Under the pieces are notes generated by a model, which was not told the origin of the DNA, made no database searches, and saw nothing but the letters and a program-made list of their open reading frames with translations. Below are positions 9,918 through 18,768 of a stretch of 64,000 bases of DNA, in pieces. Position numbers and translations under genes: made by a program. This stretch comes from Septoria linicola (lineage: Eukaryota > Ascomycota > Dothideomycetes > Mycosphaerellales > Mycosphaerellaceae). Location: positions 434,001 through 498,000 of the forward strand of contig CP099420.1 of the NCBI GenBank assembly GCA_024114885.1. The letters are read 5' to 3'. Position 1 is the first letter of the stretch, and each line of letters starts with the position of its first letter.

Positions 9918-10636
9918 ATGTTCGGACTCCGCGCCACTCGCACAATCACGCCGGCCGTGCGCCGTATCACACAAAAGCGACTGCAAAGCAGCGGTCTCCA
10001 GGGCCCAGCCGACAATGCCTTCAACCGCGAGCGAGCAGCCGTCAAGGACCACGCCGCGGCCACTTCTGGTACGTGAGACAGCGCAATCGCATGCAAAGAG
10101 GGAGAGCGGTGGCGAGGGCGGTGGCACTGCGAGTGTGAACGCCCGTCCACAGCACACTCTCGCGCGCGACCTTCCCCTACTACCGCGTGACAGCCCTCAG
10201 ATATCACATACACTAACACGCCCTCCCAACAGACCTTTGGCGCAAACTCTCTATCTACGTTGTAATCCCATCCCTCTGCATCGCCGGCGTCAACGCCTAC
10301 CGTCTCTGGACCGAGCACTGGGAGCACGTAGCCCACGGCCCAGCATTGGAGGACAAGACCGAGTACCCATACCAGAACATCCGAACCAAGAACTACTTCT
10401 GGGGTGATGGCGATAAGGTGAGTTGAGATCCTGCACATTAAGAATACACGGCACATTCGATGTTTGGAGGAAGCTAGAGAGACGAGGAAAAAGAGGAGGA
10501 ATACGCGACGACAACATTGTGTTCTCCAGACGGAGAAGTCAACCTGGAGTACACTGGCTAACATAACTCGTGCAACTCACAGACTCTCTTCTGGAACCCA
10601 AAGGTCAACTACCACAAGCCTTCCGAGGACGCCTAG
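9918..10636 (+). CDS. COX13: Cytochrome c oxidase subunit VIa (COX13)
   Basis: Three exons, 9918-10068, 10233-10417 and 10583-10636, give 129 residues. This is a nuclear-encoded inner-membrane subunit of complex IV. The N-terminal ~30 residues (MFGLRATRTITPAVRR) form a mitochondrial presequence. A single transmembrane segment follows at LSIYVVIPSLCIAGVNAYRL, then the conserved subunit VIa features KTEYPYQNIRTKNYFWGDGDKTLFWN with the NP-V-N ending. Splice sites GTACGT...CAACAG and GTGAGT...TCACAG both keep the frame. COX13 is commonly found close to the MAT locus in Pezizomycotina, which fits the mating-type genes downstream. Confidence 0.95.
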
Positions 10637-10919
10637 ACGCAATCGAAAGGAAGCGTAGCATGTGACATAGAGGTGGGAGCAGAGAGACAGCTTTTCCTTG
10701 CGTATACGTAGACGACCGGGACAGTAGGATGCAAAGGTGGAAAGGTCAACGCGGCGTAGAAAGTGTACATATATGAGTTCACCCGCAAATGCGTACCTTT
10801 GTTTGAAGAAGAAGAATCATCTTCGCGTGTACTCCTATACGTTTCCTGCACGAGGGTTGTGGTCGCACCACGTACAGTGTTCCAGGCAAGATCGCAAAGC
10901 TGGTTGAGTATCTACTACA

Positions 10920-13900
10920 TCAGTGGCTCGGCCACCCGTCACTAAAACCTATGGACGGGGTTGTTTTGTGTTGTACAGAATCGTTTTGCTCGACTCCTTG
11001 AGCGGATCTGCGTTCTGCGACTCTTGCTTGCATGCGCGCTAGTATCGGATCTGGTTGCACATCGTCTTGATCAGCGCTTGCACTGCTCGTGCTCGGCACA
11101 TCCTTCAAAGTGTGCTCTGATTGTGCGATGTCTTGTTTGGTTGACGCGTCTTCATCATGCGCTGCAGGTTGTCCACTCCCGGGAGAGAGGTCTCGGGTTT
11201 CAGTGGCTTCGAGCTGTAACCTCCGATCGTTCTGCTTGGCTGAAGGTTCCGGCTTCTTCATGGGCTGTGCAGATTGCTCATCTTCTGGCGGAGAGACAAT
11301 TGTAGACTCATCACTCTGCCGCGGAGGTCGCGTGCCGGTGCTTTCAGAGGACGATCGATGTACATTGTCAGCTTTTTCCTCCGAGGCTGCGACTGACGCA
11401 GGTCTGGAAGCGCCGTTTGTCACTGACTTGGTACCAGACCCAGCGGTAGTGGCTTCGCTTATTTGCTTGGTGGACCTCGCCGTGGTGTCATGTTCCTGAT
11501 TTAGATTGTTGCGTCGCGCAGGCAAGGGAGGTGGTGCTCTCTTTTCGTCCCTTTCCCAGATCTCAGAAACTTGCTTGTTCAGAGGTCCCTGCGACGAGTT
11601 TGCTGCCACCTTCGTCGCATCTGCTGCAGCCTTGGCTGAGTTTTCTTGGTCACCCGCAAGTTGAGATACAGCATGATCGACTGAGGATGACCCAGATCTT
11701 TGATCGGCTTCTGCATGAGAAGTGCCGCTGTTCTCCTGCCAGGGCTCGAACTCCTCCTCGACAGATGATGATGTTCGCACGCTGGATGAAGCAGAGTGTC
11801 GAGCAGGGCTGGATCGAGCAGCCTCGGTATCCAGTAGTTCCGGTGCAGAGCTTGTTGCGGTCCCGAAATCTTGTGCCTGTGCAACTGGTCTTCGTCGAAG
11901 ACTACCGAGCCCGCCCCATAGCCCTTTCTGCGGGCCTGGTAGTGGTTGTCCAGGTGGTGGTAGCGGCATGCCGCGACCCATAGGCTGGTCGATGGCTACG
12001 TCTTGCTTCCTGTCTGGCCTTGTCATAGCACCTTTGTTGCGCTGAATCGTGTTCCAGCTCCAGTTCTTTGCCGCGGTGGTTGCATTCACAGTCGCAGCGA
12101 GGATGTTCGCTTTCCGACTTTGTGCGCCGGTGGAAGAGGCGAGCGAGGGGGCTACTGTAGAGTTGGCCGACTTTGTACTGCGCACAGAGGGAGTTCTGGT
12201 GGTCGGAATTGTTGTGGAACCAGAAGCAATATTGGACCGATCACTTTCAAGCTCGTCTCCCGTCAGCTCGCTGTCTATCTCGAGACTGCGTCTAGCCGCA
12301 ATCTGAGCACCTGTAGGAGCGCCGCTTGCGTTGAAGACTTGCTCAGCTCGAGAGTGAAGTCCCCGCAACTCTTCAATTGCGCCTTTTGACGCGACATTAT
12401 TGGCCGGCCCTCGAGAGCGCCAGAGCTTTCTTGACTGATTGGAATTTAGTGCTGCATCGTCGCGCCGAACAGGCTCTACATTCTGGCCATCTACAGCGGT
12501 ACTCGCGGGTAACGAGACCGAAGGCGTGCGCATGGGCCGCGGTGGCCTCGGCGATCGGTCTGATGCCGATTCTATTGGCATTGTCGTGGCCTGACGTACT
12601 TTGTAGGCGCCGCTGACTGCTGCAGCGTCCGTACCAGTGGAGGCACCGCTATCAGTCTCCTTCGCGTTTTCTTGCATCAAAGTGGGTAGAGACATGGTTT
12701 TCTCATTGCGCTGAGCAAGCGTCTCCTCAAGTGGAGGCTGACCTTGGGCGTCGCCTGCACCCACATCACTCCACAGCCCACCTCGAGCACGAGTACCCTT
12801 TGTGTCAGAGAAAGGCATCGGAATGTCATCCCAGTTTGGCTTAACGAGGCCCTCCTTGAACGCAGTTCTGACCCTTTCCTCAATTGCACGTAAGACGAAG
12901 CCGTAAGTGATCTTCCTCTCGCTGACTATTGGCTCGACCCGCACATCCATCTCGGGCACGCTCTCGAAGCAGAACCAGATTCTGTTCGAAGGAGGCGGCT
13001 TGATTCGAAGTAACATAGTTCCAGTAATGCGCTGAATCACCGTCTTTAGGGCCAGGTCCACTGTCCGCACTTTGAACCTCGACCCTAGGTCCAGCTTCGC
13101 TACGGCGAGGAGCGTCACAGACAAGCCGCCGGTATACTTAATGTCAGCAGTCAACGTCATTTCGCCCTCAATGTTCAGGTCTCGAAGCTTCAAGTTTGAG
13201 AATACAGGACCCGCGTTACCAAGATGGATCGATTGCACGAGTAGCGATGGAATGAATGCCGGCTTCTGTATGCGATTGAGCTTCTTCTCCAACTTGCCTC
13301 GCACAAACGAGTTCATAGATTCAGTTTGATGTAATGCGAGAAAGACGCGGCCGATGAGAGCATCGATCGCCCGAGACTCTGCTGTGAGAGAAGATGAATG
13401 CAGGGAAGACTGGAGCTTGATCAAGGCGTCGGAGTCCAGTGATCGCGGTATTGGTGGTTGACTTCTATTCGAGACCAGCGCATGGTAGAAGTCCTCCTTT
13501 TCGATGTTTGTGGCTGTGAAGAGGTAGAAGGGCCTCGCCTGTGCTTGCGCCGGAGCTTGCATGGTACCATTTGGCAACTCTACTGGAGTAAGTACAATTG
13601 CAGTCCTCTTGGTGAAGAGGTCGGCTTCTGCTATGTTTGACTCGAAACATTTAGGGTCTCCGTCTTTCCCTGCCTGCAAAGAGACTTTGTGGTGGGCCAG
13701 ACTCAATACATGCTTGACCTCGACTTGCGCCGGTGAATCGTAGAGCATCAGATGTCCATGCCGCAGCACAATGTATAGCAGATTCGCAGGAGCTGGCTTC
13801 CGTCGTGGAACGGAAGGATCTTCGTCCTGACTTTGTAGAAGCGAAGTCGTGCTTCCGCTGTTCTTGCTACCTCCAGTGAACACCGAACGGTACATGGTCT

Positions 13901-14273
13901 GGTAGACTGATCCGCCTGACGCGTTGGCAGCACTCTCTGCCGCTAGCATGTCGTCACCAATTGTATTCCCACCCACCGCCACTGTACTATTCTGCCGGCC
14001 ATTCAAGGCACTGAGTGCAGCTTGAAAGTCATATCGTCTCAGCACCGCATATGTTCCACTGGCTGCTGAATCGCCCGACAGCTTTCGGGCATGTGCTGCT
14101 TTGTCCTGGTCTTTTCCAGCGGTCTCCACATTTGACTGTTCCTCACTGCTCTTTCTGATCTCAGCTCGAGGCAGCAGATACCAGGCTGGTATCAGGATAG
14201 CTGCAATGAGCAGAGGTATGAAAGTCAGGCCGCCGATGACATAGGCATATAGCAGCGCGCGGAAGCCCATCAT
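10920..14273 (-). CDS. NVJ2: NVJ2-like SMP-LTD/PH lipid-transfer protein at membrane contacts
   Basis: Single exon, 1117 residues. A hydrophobic anchor at about residues 8-32 (YVIGGLTFIPLLIAAILIP) is followed by a PH-like region (about 150-270, with LLYIVLRHGHLMLYDSP). Then comes an SMP lipid-transfer domain (about 300-490), with VRGKLEKKLNRIQKP, FSNLKLRDLNIEGEM and ITGTMLLRIKPPPSNRIWF typical of this fold. The C-terminal ~600 residues are low-complexity, Ser/Ala/Pro-rich and probably disordered. By family knowledge NVJ2-type proteins move sphingolipids or ceramide between the ER and vacuole or Golgi at contact sites. The start has two adjacent ATGs (14271-14273 and 14268-14270). Confidence is high for the family and moderate for the exact orthologue name. 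Confidence 0.88.
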   Translation of the reverse strand: MMGFRALLYAYVIGGLTFIPLLIAAILIPAWYLLPRAEIRKSSEEQSNVETAGKDQDKAAHARKLSGDSAASGTYAVLRRYDFQAALSALNGRQNSTVAVGGNTIGDDMLAAESAANASGGSVYQTMYRSVFTGGSKNSGSTTSLLQSQDEDPSVPRRKPAPANLLYIVLRHGHLMLYDSPAQVEVKHVLSLAHHKVSLQAGKDGDPKCFESNIAEADLFTKRTAIVLTPVELPNGTMQAPAQAQARPFYLFTATNIEKEDFYHALVSNRSQPPIPRSLDSDALIKLQSSLHSSSLTAESRAIDALIGRVFLALHQTESMNSFVRGKLEKKLNRIQKPAFIPSLLVQSIHLGNAGPVFSNLKLRDLNIEGEMTLTADIKYTGGLSVTLLAVAKLDLGSRFKVRTVDLALKTVIQRITGTMLLRIKPPPSNRIWFCFESVPEMDVRVEPIVSERKITYGFVLRAIEERVRTAFKEGLVKPNWDDIPMPFSDTKGTRARGGLWSDVGAGDAQGQPPLEETLAQRNEKTMSLPTLMQENAKETDSGASTGTDAAAVSGAYKVRQATTMPIESASDRSPRPPRPMRTPSVSLPASTAVDGQNVEPVRRDDAALNSNQSRKLWRSRGPANNVASKGAIEELRGLHSRAEQVFNASGAPTGAQIAARRSLEIDSELTGDELESDRSNIASGSTTIPTTRTPSVRSTKSANSTVAPSLASSTGAQSRKANILAATVNATTAAKNWSWNTIQRNKGAMTRPDRKQDVAIDQPMGRGMPLPPPGQPLPGPQKGLWGGLGSLRRRPVAQAQDFGTATSSAPELLDTEAARSSPARHSASSSVRTSSSVEEEFEPWQENSGTSHAEADQRSGSSSVDHAVSQLAGDQENSAKAAADATKVAANSSQGPLNKQVSEIWERDEKRAPPPLPARRNNLNQEHDTTARSTKQISEATTAGSGTKSVTNGASRPASVAASEEKADNVHRSSSESTGTRPPRQSDESTIVSPPEDEQSAQPMKKPEPSAKQNDRRLQLEATETRDLSPGSGQPAAHDEDASTKQDIAQSEHTLKDVPSTSSASADQDDVQPDPILARMQARVAERRSAQGVEQNDSVQHKTTPSIGFSDGWPSH

Positions 14274-14981
14274 GAATGTAGCGCATCTTGCTCCATAGGC
14301 GTGTCACAATGAGAGCCGATTCTGGCGCGTTAGGCAAGTGAGGAAACACGAATTCAGGTTACAGATTGGCATGTGTCAGCTCGTTCCTGCCACGTGAACC
14401 AGGAACGTGAACCTAACTAACTAGAACTAGATCACGTCAGTTTGTCATGTCCTGCCAAGATTTTGCTTCGATAGCTTGACCCCAATCCTCCTCACCCTGA
14501 CACCCTTCCACCTGTAGCAGCCTCATCAAAGACGATGTCTTCATCTGGCGAGCCACAAAGTCTGCATGCTTGAGCAGGGTCGGTCGCAGGAGTGCAGCTT
14601 GGGCTCATTCTCATGCCTGACCCTGACGTGCTCCAGCACGTCGCGTCTCTCCCGGCATAACTGCCCACGAAGCGTATCAGCGTATCTCGCAGCCTGACAA
14701 TCGCGCCTACGCAGAAGCGTCTGTTGTAACTCTGCCAGCATGATCAGAAACAAAGGCGCTGATCCAGGCGCACATTCCACATATCGGCAGTCAAAGCCAG
14801 CATTCCATCTGAGGCAACGTAATCAAACATAGGAACAAAGATGGGACAAAGGTCTCTCGCCTCGATCGGATCGGGCATAGTCGCCTTCTGTTTGCAATGG
14901 CTACTCTGCTGCTGGTATCTGTTGATACGTACGACTTGTCCAACACTCATCCTCAATCCATGCTCTCAACCAAAGCTGAAT
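14274..14981. other. Region between NVJ2 and the mating-type neighbour gene, with overlapping minus-strand open frames
   Basis: There is no clear gene in this 708-base gap. On the minus strand two overlapping open frames (14744-14956 and 14541-14780) have gene-like composition. One contains ARDLCPIFVPMFDYV; the other contains RRDVLEHVRVRH and HSCDRPC, faintly like a worn C2H2 zinc finger. I cannot join them into a convincing model. They may be a gene remnant or extra exons of an unknown gene. Confidence 0.25.
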
Positions 14982-15729
14982 CTACAAACTTTGGCAGCTG
15001 CGACATCGCCGAAGAGTACACATGTTCTGACGGAGAGAGTATATCCTCACAGCCAGCATTTCCGACGCTTCGCGTATGTACTTGTCGTGCTCCTGCTTCG
15101 CGAGTACTAGAGCACGGTCAGTACGCTTGCCTTCTTCGCATAGCGAGATGAGCTGACGGCTTACAGAACTTCTCAATAGTGGCCTTTGAGACTCGCAAAG
15201 CCTTTGTCAGCATCAACATCTCGGCGTCATTCGGAAAGTCGAATTTCTCGAGGAAGCTACATAGCAACTCTTTGGCGTGCACTGGAATCTCAGCGTGAGG
15301 CTGGCCGCCCGACGGGTTGAGAAGCAGATTGTGCGTGACGGCGAAGTGGTCGATAGCCGCGCTGAGCTTCATACAGCCAGCAAGCGCCAGCTTCTGGCCA
15401 TCCCCCTTTCTGAGTCCCACGACGAGAACAGTCCTTCCTTGCTCAGACGCCATCGGAGTGCGCTGCAGTCCGGCGTCCACTTGCTTGAAGTGGGCTATAC
15501 GTCTACCATTGACGTGGGCCGCCTTTCTGTACAGCTCCTCGAGTCTCTTGCGCTTCTCCGGGGATACTGGCTGGTTCTGATAGGATATTGGCCGACCAGG
15601 GTTGACACTGGGCGCTGAGTACGCACTCGTAGCTAGGTCGCCGCCTTTCACTGCGATCCTTTGCAAAAGGACGTGCAGCTCATCTTCCATTGCGCATGTG
15701 TCGTGGTGGCTCTCATGGAGTACTGTCAT
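14982..15729 (-). CDS. Unrecognised gene adjoining MAT1-1-1, candidate mating-type accessory gene
   Basis: Two exons, 15729-15165 and 15106-14982, give 229 residues. The intron GTAAGC...ACTGAC...GCTCTAG (58 nt) is well formed and keeps the frame. I recognise no domain. The N-terminus is MTVLHESHHD; the centre is basic (SPEKRKRLEELYRKAA, NGRRIAHFK), followed by a Leu-rich part (ELLCSFLEKFDFPNDAEM, LRVSKATIEKF) and a Cys/Arg-rich end (CTLRRCRSCQ). It lies 323 bp downstream of MAT1-1-1 on the same strand. Accessory genes such as MAT1-1-10 have been named at MAT1-1 loci of Mycosphaerellaceae and this could be one, but I cannot confirm that from sequence. The open frame extends upstream to 15942, but that part reads like a leader, so ATG 15727-15729 is preferred. 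The C-terminal exon is uncertain. Confidence 0.55.
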
Positions 15730-16052
15730 GGCGTGTTTGATGTTGATGTAGAGCAGGGGAAGAAAATTTGTTTGGTAGGTATCTTGGCGTGACTGTTCAG
15801 AGGCTTTCGGGCCTGACAATGAGGTAAAACTTGGTTTGCACAGGGAAACATTGAGCACGTATCCCACACGCAAGTCGTCCTTGCACTCTGTATTGACTCT
15901 GACTTTCGCTATATACACCCCGGCAGAGCGTATCATGCTCATTACAACACTCCTTTAGCATAGGAGCATACTGTACACTTTTTACAAGCCAAAAACTGCA
16001 CAACGCTATCAAAGTATACAAAGACCTGCAGCTGCGAGCCTCGCATCACAGC
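15730..16052. other. Intergenic interval between MAT1-1-1 and its downstream neighbour
   Basis: 323 bases. It holds the MAT1-1-1 3' flank and the promoter or leader of the downstream minus-strand gene. An in-frame upstream extension of that gene reaches 15942 but lacks protein-like character. Confidence 0.35.
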
Positions 16053-17299
16053 TCACTGGTGCAAGTACTCGCTGAAGTCGAGCCTGTCTGCACCTAAGTC
16101 GCCCATGAAAGCATTGATGTTGTATGCATCCCAGCTGTCCTCGTTGGCAGCGTGAGGGTTGAAAGGTTGTGGCATGTCTGTGAGCAGGTTCGGGAATGAG
16201 TCAGGAATCTGCTCGAAACTGTTGTATGCCTGCTCAAGAAGCTGTTGGCCGGCGGCGCGAGCCACGGTGAGTGGTGGAGTGTCGTAGGTGAGATCCGGCA
16301 GGTCAAATTCAGATGTAAACATCTGCTGCGGGTGCTCGGCGAACGTGGGATTGGTTGTAGCGGTCTCTTCAGTGCCAAAGTTGTCATCGGTCAGTGAGAA
16401 GGGGAAGTCTGTTGCTTCGGTCAAGTCGTCGGCCATAGTGACAGTTGGTCTGGAGGCCATGGTGAGGGAGCCGTGAGTACTGGCAGTCTGGGTGCGGATA
16501 TTGTTGAGCTGCCCAAAGCCGCGATCGCCGCACATCTTGACTAGTTCATCGACGCCAAGATTGGTCATGGTGTACTTCGAGTTGAATTCGTTGAGTGAGG
16601 GCTCGCGGTCGCGCACGAGTTGTGGCACATTCTCCTGTCCAGGGCATTAGCAGTAGAAACGAAGTGATGCAAAAGGCGAAACTTACTGGATCACCAGCAA
16701 GTGGTGGTAGGAGACTCCAGCCCAGAGCGCCCATGTAGTAGTCTGGTGGAATGACGCCGACAGCATCTGCACAGATCACGAAAAACTCGTCGAGCGGAGC
16801 ATCCTTCTTTTCGCCGGAGCCACGCACAATGCTGTATGCTTTGGCGAGAAGAGCCCTGAGAGGAACTGTTAGTAGAGCTACGACGGGCATCGGAAAGTCA
16901 CAGAACATACCACTTGGCAGTGAAAGGATCTGCTTTCCACATCTGAGTCAAGCACTTGGAGATCGCTTTCTGTGTGTATCCTTGGAGTACACGGTTGTAG
17001 AATTCTGAGCAAGAGTCAGATCTGTAGACGAGCGCAGTACAAGCAAACTTACTCCTGTATGCCATCCACGAGTTCAGTGGGCGCTTCGGTCCTCCAGTCT
17101 CGACATCAGATTTTGCCTTCCTGCGCTGCTTCTTCTGTGGCTTCGACACGGCGGAGGCAGTGAGAGGCATACTTTGTGCGACATTTGGCACAGGGCGGTC
17201 TCCAGCTTGGCGCAGCGCAGTGATGATCTGACTGGCCATCTCCTCACTGCAGTGCTCGAGGTAGTTTCTGAAAGTGTCGGTCATTGTGTCGGTAGCCAT
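16053..17299 (-). CDS. MAT1-1-1: Mating-type protein MAT1-1-1 (alpha-box transcription factor)
   Basis: Four exons on the minus strand, 17299-17053, 17004-16911, 16855-16687 and 16634-16053, give 363 residues. The alpha-box starts near residue 71: PKRPLNSWMAYR is interrupted by the first intron (48 nt) and continues KFYNRVLQGYTQKAISK, then LTQMWKADPFTAKW, split by a second intron before ALLAKAYSIVR. The third intron has phase 0. All three have GT-AG ends and branch-like motifs (CTGAC, CTAAC, CTAAT), and the total length is a multiple of three. A Lys/Arg cluster (KKQRRKAK, about residues 56-63) precedes the alpha-box and could act in nuclear import. The C-terminal half is acidic and Thr/Pro-rich. 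By family knowledge this is the master regulator of MAT1-1 identity, including pheromone and receptor genes. This marks the isolate as MAT1-1. Confidence 0.95.
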
Positions 17300-17621
17300 G
17301 TTGTCGGTAGTGGATCCGATTGTTTGGGTGGGGTGAAAGGCTGACAACAAAGAGCTGGTTGCGGTATGTGCAAGGTATGTGGAAGGATGAAAGGAATGAA
17401 GAAGTTTCAAACAGAGTCGAAGTCTCAAGAGTCGAAGTCCGGTGGCTGGTCTGCGAGCGCTCATGCACGGACTTTGCTGCAAAGTGAAACACGCGACAAA
17501 CGATAAGCAGCGGACTGCATGCGCTGAACAACACACCAGGTGAAGCGACGACTTCAGCCGCATGGTCCGCGATGAACCTCAATGTTGACTGCCAGGCAAC
17601 ATTCGCCTCACACCAGCCCAA
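17300..17621. promoter_or_regulatory. Divergent promoter between MAT1-1-1 and the 17.6-kb gene
   Basis: 322 bases separate the two divergent start codons (ATG at 17299 minus, ATG at 17622 plus). The MAT1-1-1 frame stays open upstream to 17563, but without alpha-box-family content. I infer a bidirectional promoter and could not identify operators. Confidence 0.45.
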
Positions 17622-18768
17622 ATGGATATCCTCGAAGCGAACTTTCCCCAGCTCTTGCCTCAGAGACACGCTGTGCAGCGAACGCGTGGTGCAGACTCGT
17701 CATCCATCGTCGGACAGCGCGGTGTAGCAGACGGTGAGTGATAGCGCTTTGAGAATCGCATTTAACTGATATCAGTAGATGAGGCAAGCGCCACCGTCAG
17801 AGTAGTCCGATGTGACGAGATCTTTTTGGGCAGTCTGATGGCACATCTCCACCTCGCTCAGCTCTTGATCTGTCAGGCTTTTGACATCAAGAAAGTAGCC
17901 ACCCATCATAGGTCGAACGAGCGCACAACAAATCCGTTCGAGTATGATGATAGAGTCCAGCTCAATGAAGCCATCACGATCCTCAGCCAGATCGCGCCGG
18001 AGATTGAACGTTTGAGCTCGCATCCAGAACTTTTTGAGAATGAGTCGCGAAAAGTTGAGTTCCTCCGCGAGGCCGGCCGTCTTGCCCTCCTCTGTGACGA
18101 GTATCTCAACATCATAAAGGAGGAGAAGAACCTCAAGCTGTCCATTGAGGACGAGCTAGAGGCGGCGGCGTTGCAGCGACCTCTCGATCTCGAGAGCCGG
18201 AATCGACTTGCGCCTTGGGAGTCGTTCACAGGCAGCCTCAATGTGGAGAAAGTGCCCGAACTTCCAAGCTTTCAACGGCTCCAAGAGGAAGTCCCCGACA
18301 TGCAGCTGCACAAAGCGCACATGCTTCCCCCCAGTGCATTTCTTATTGCTCAGCATCACAAGATGAAGCAGGACTGGTGCTTCAGTACTGTCGTGGATCC
18401 TCCTGCAGATGTTCTGGCACTCCAGCACTCAACCAGACAACTGGTTCGCGACGTGCTTCGCAAAAGTGACGGTAGTGCGGTGGTCAAGTCGCTGATTGCT
18501 ATGGCTCCTGCTCCAGATCAGGTAAGCAGCTGTTGATGAGCGATCCAGACCTGAGCTGACAGCAAACTAGCTACAGGGCCTTGCTTGGGGCAAGCAGGAG
18601 CAAGTAGCAGAGATGAGTCGCCTCATGGCGCTGCTTGACGACGATGTCATCAGTGTTGGGGTGCCGCCTCCAGGAACATTCCTGGGCACATTCCTGTCAG
18701 CCGAAGGGATGCAGCTGCTCCGCGATCATAACGAAGCTGCCAGGAAGGGACTGGAGGATTGTACTTAG
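17622..18768 (+). CDS. Unrecognised gene divergent from MAT1-1-1
   Basis: Three exons, 17622-17733, 17776-18521 and 18571-18768, give 351 residues. Introns GTGAGT...ATATCAG (42 nt) and GTAAGC...CTGAC...AACTAG (49 nt) both keep the frame. The 5' exon was chosen because it reads MDILEANFPQLLPQR and splices into DEASATVRVVRCDEIFLG without a stop, whereas the second exon alone has no good ATG. I recognise no domain. The protein is Leu/Glu-rich and probably largely helical (VQLNEAITILSQIAPEIERL, IKEEKNLKLSIEDELEAA), with no signal peptide or membrane segment. Its position, head to head with MAT1-1-1, makes it a candidate mating-type accessory gene or the first flanking gene outside the idiomorph. 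Which of the two is not decidable here. Confidence 0.65.

Noticed and set aside
16628..16908. Reading MAT1-1-1 as separate short ORFs
   Set aside because: Three consistent introns join the pieces into one alpha-box protein with the correct total phase.
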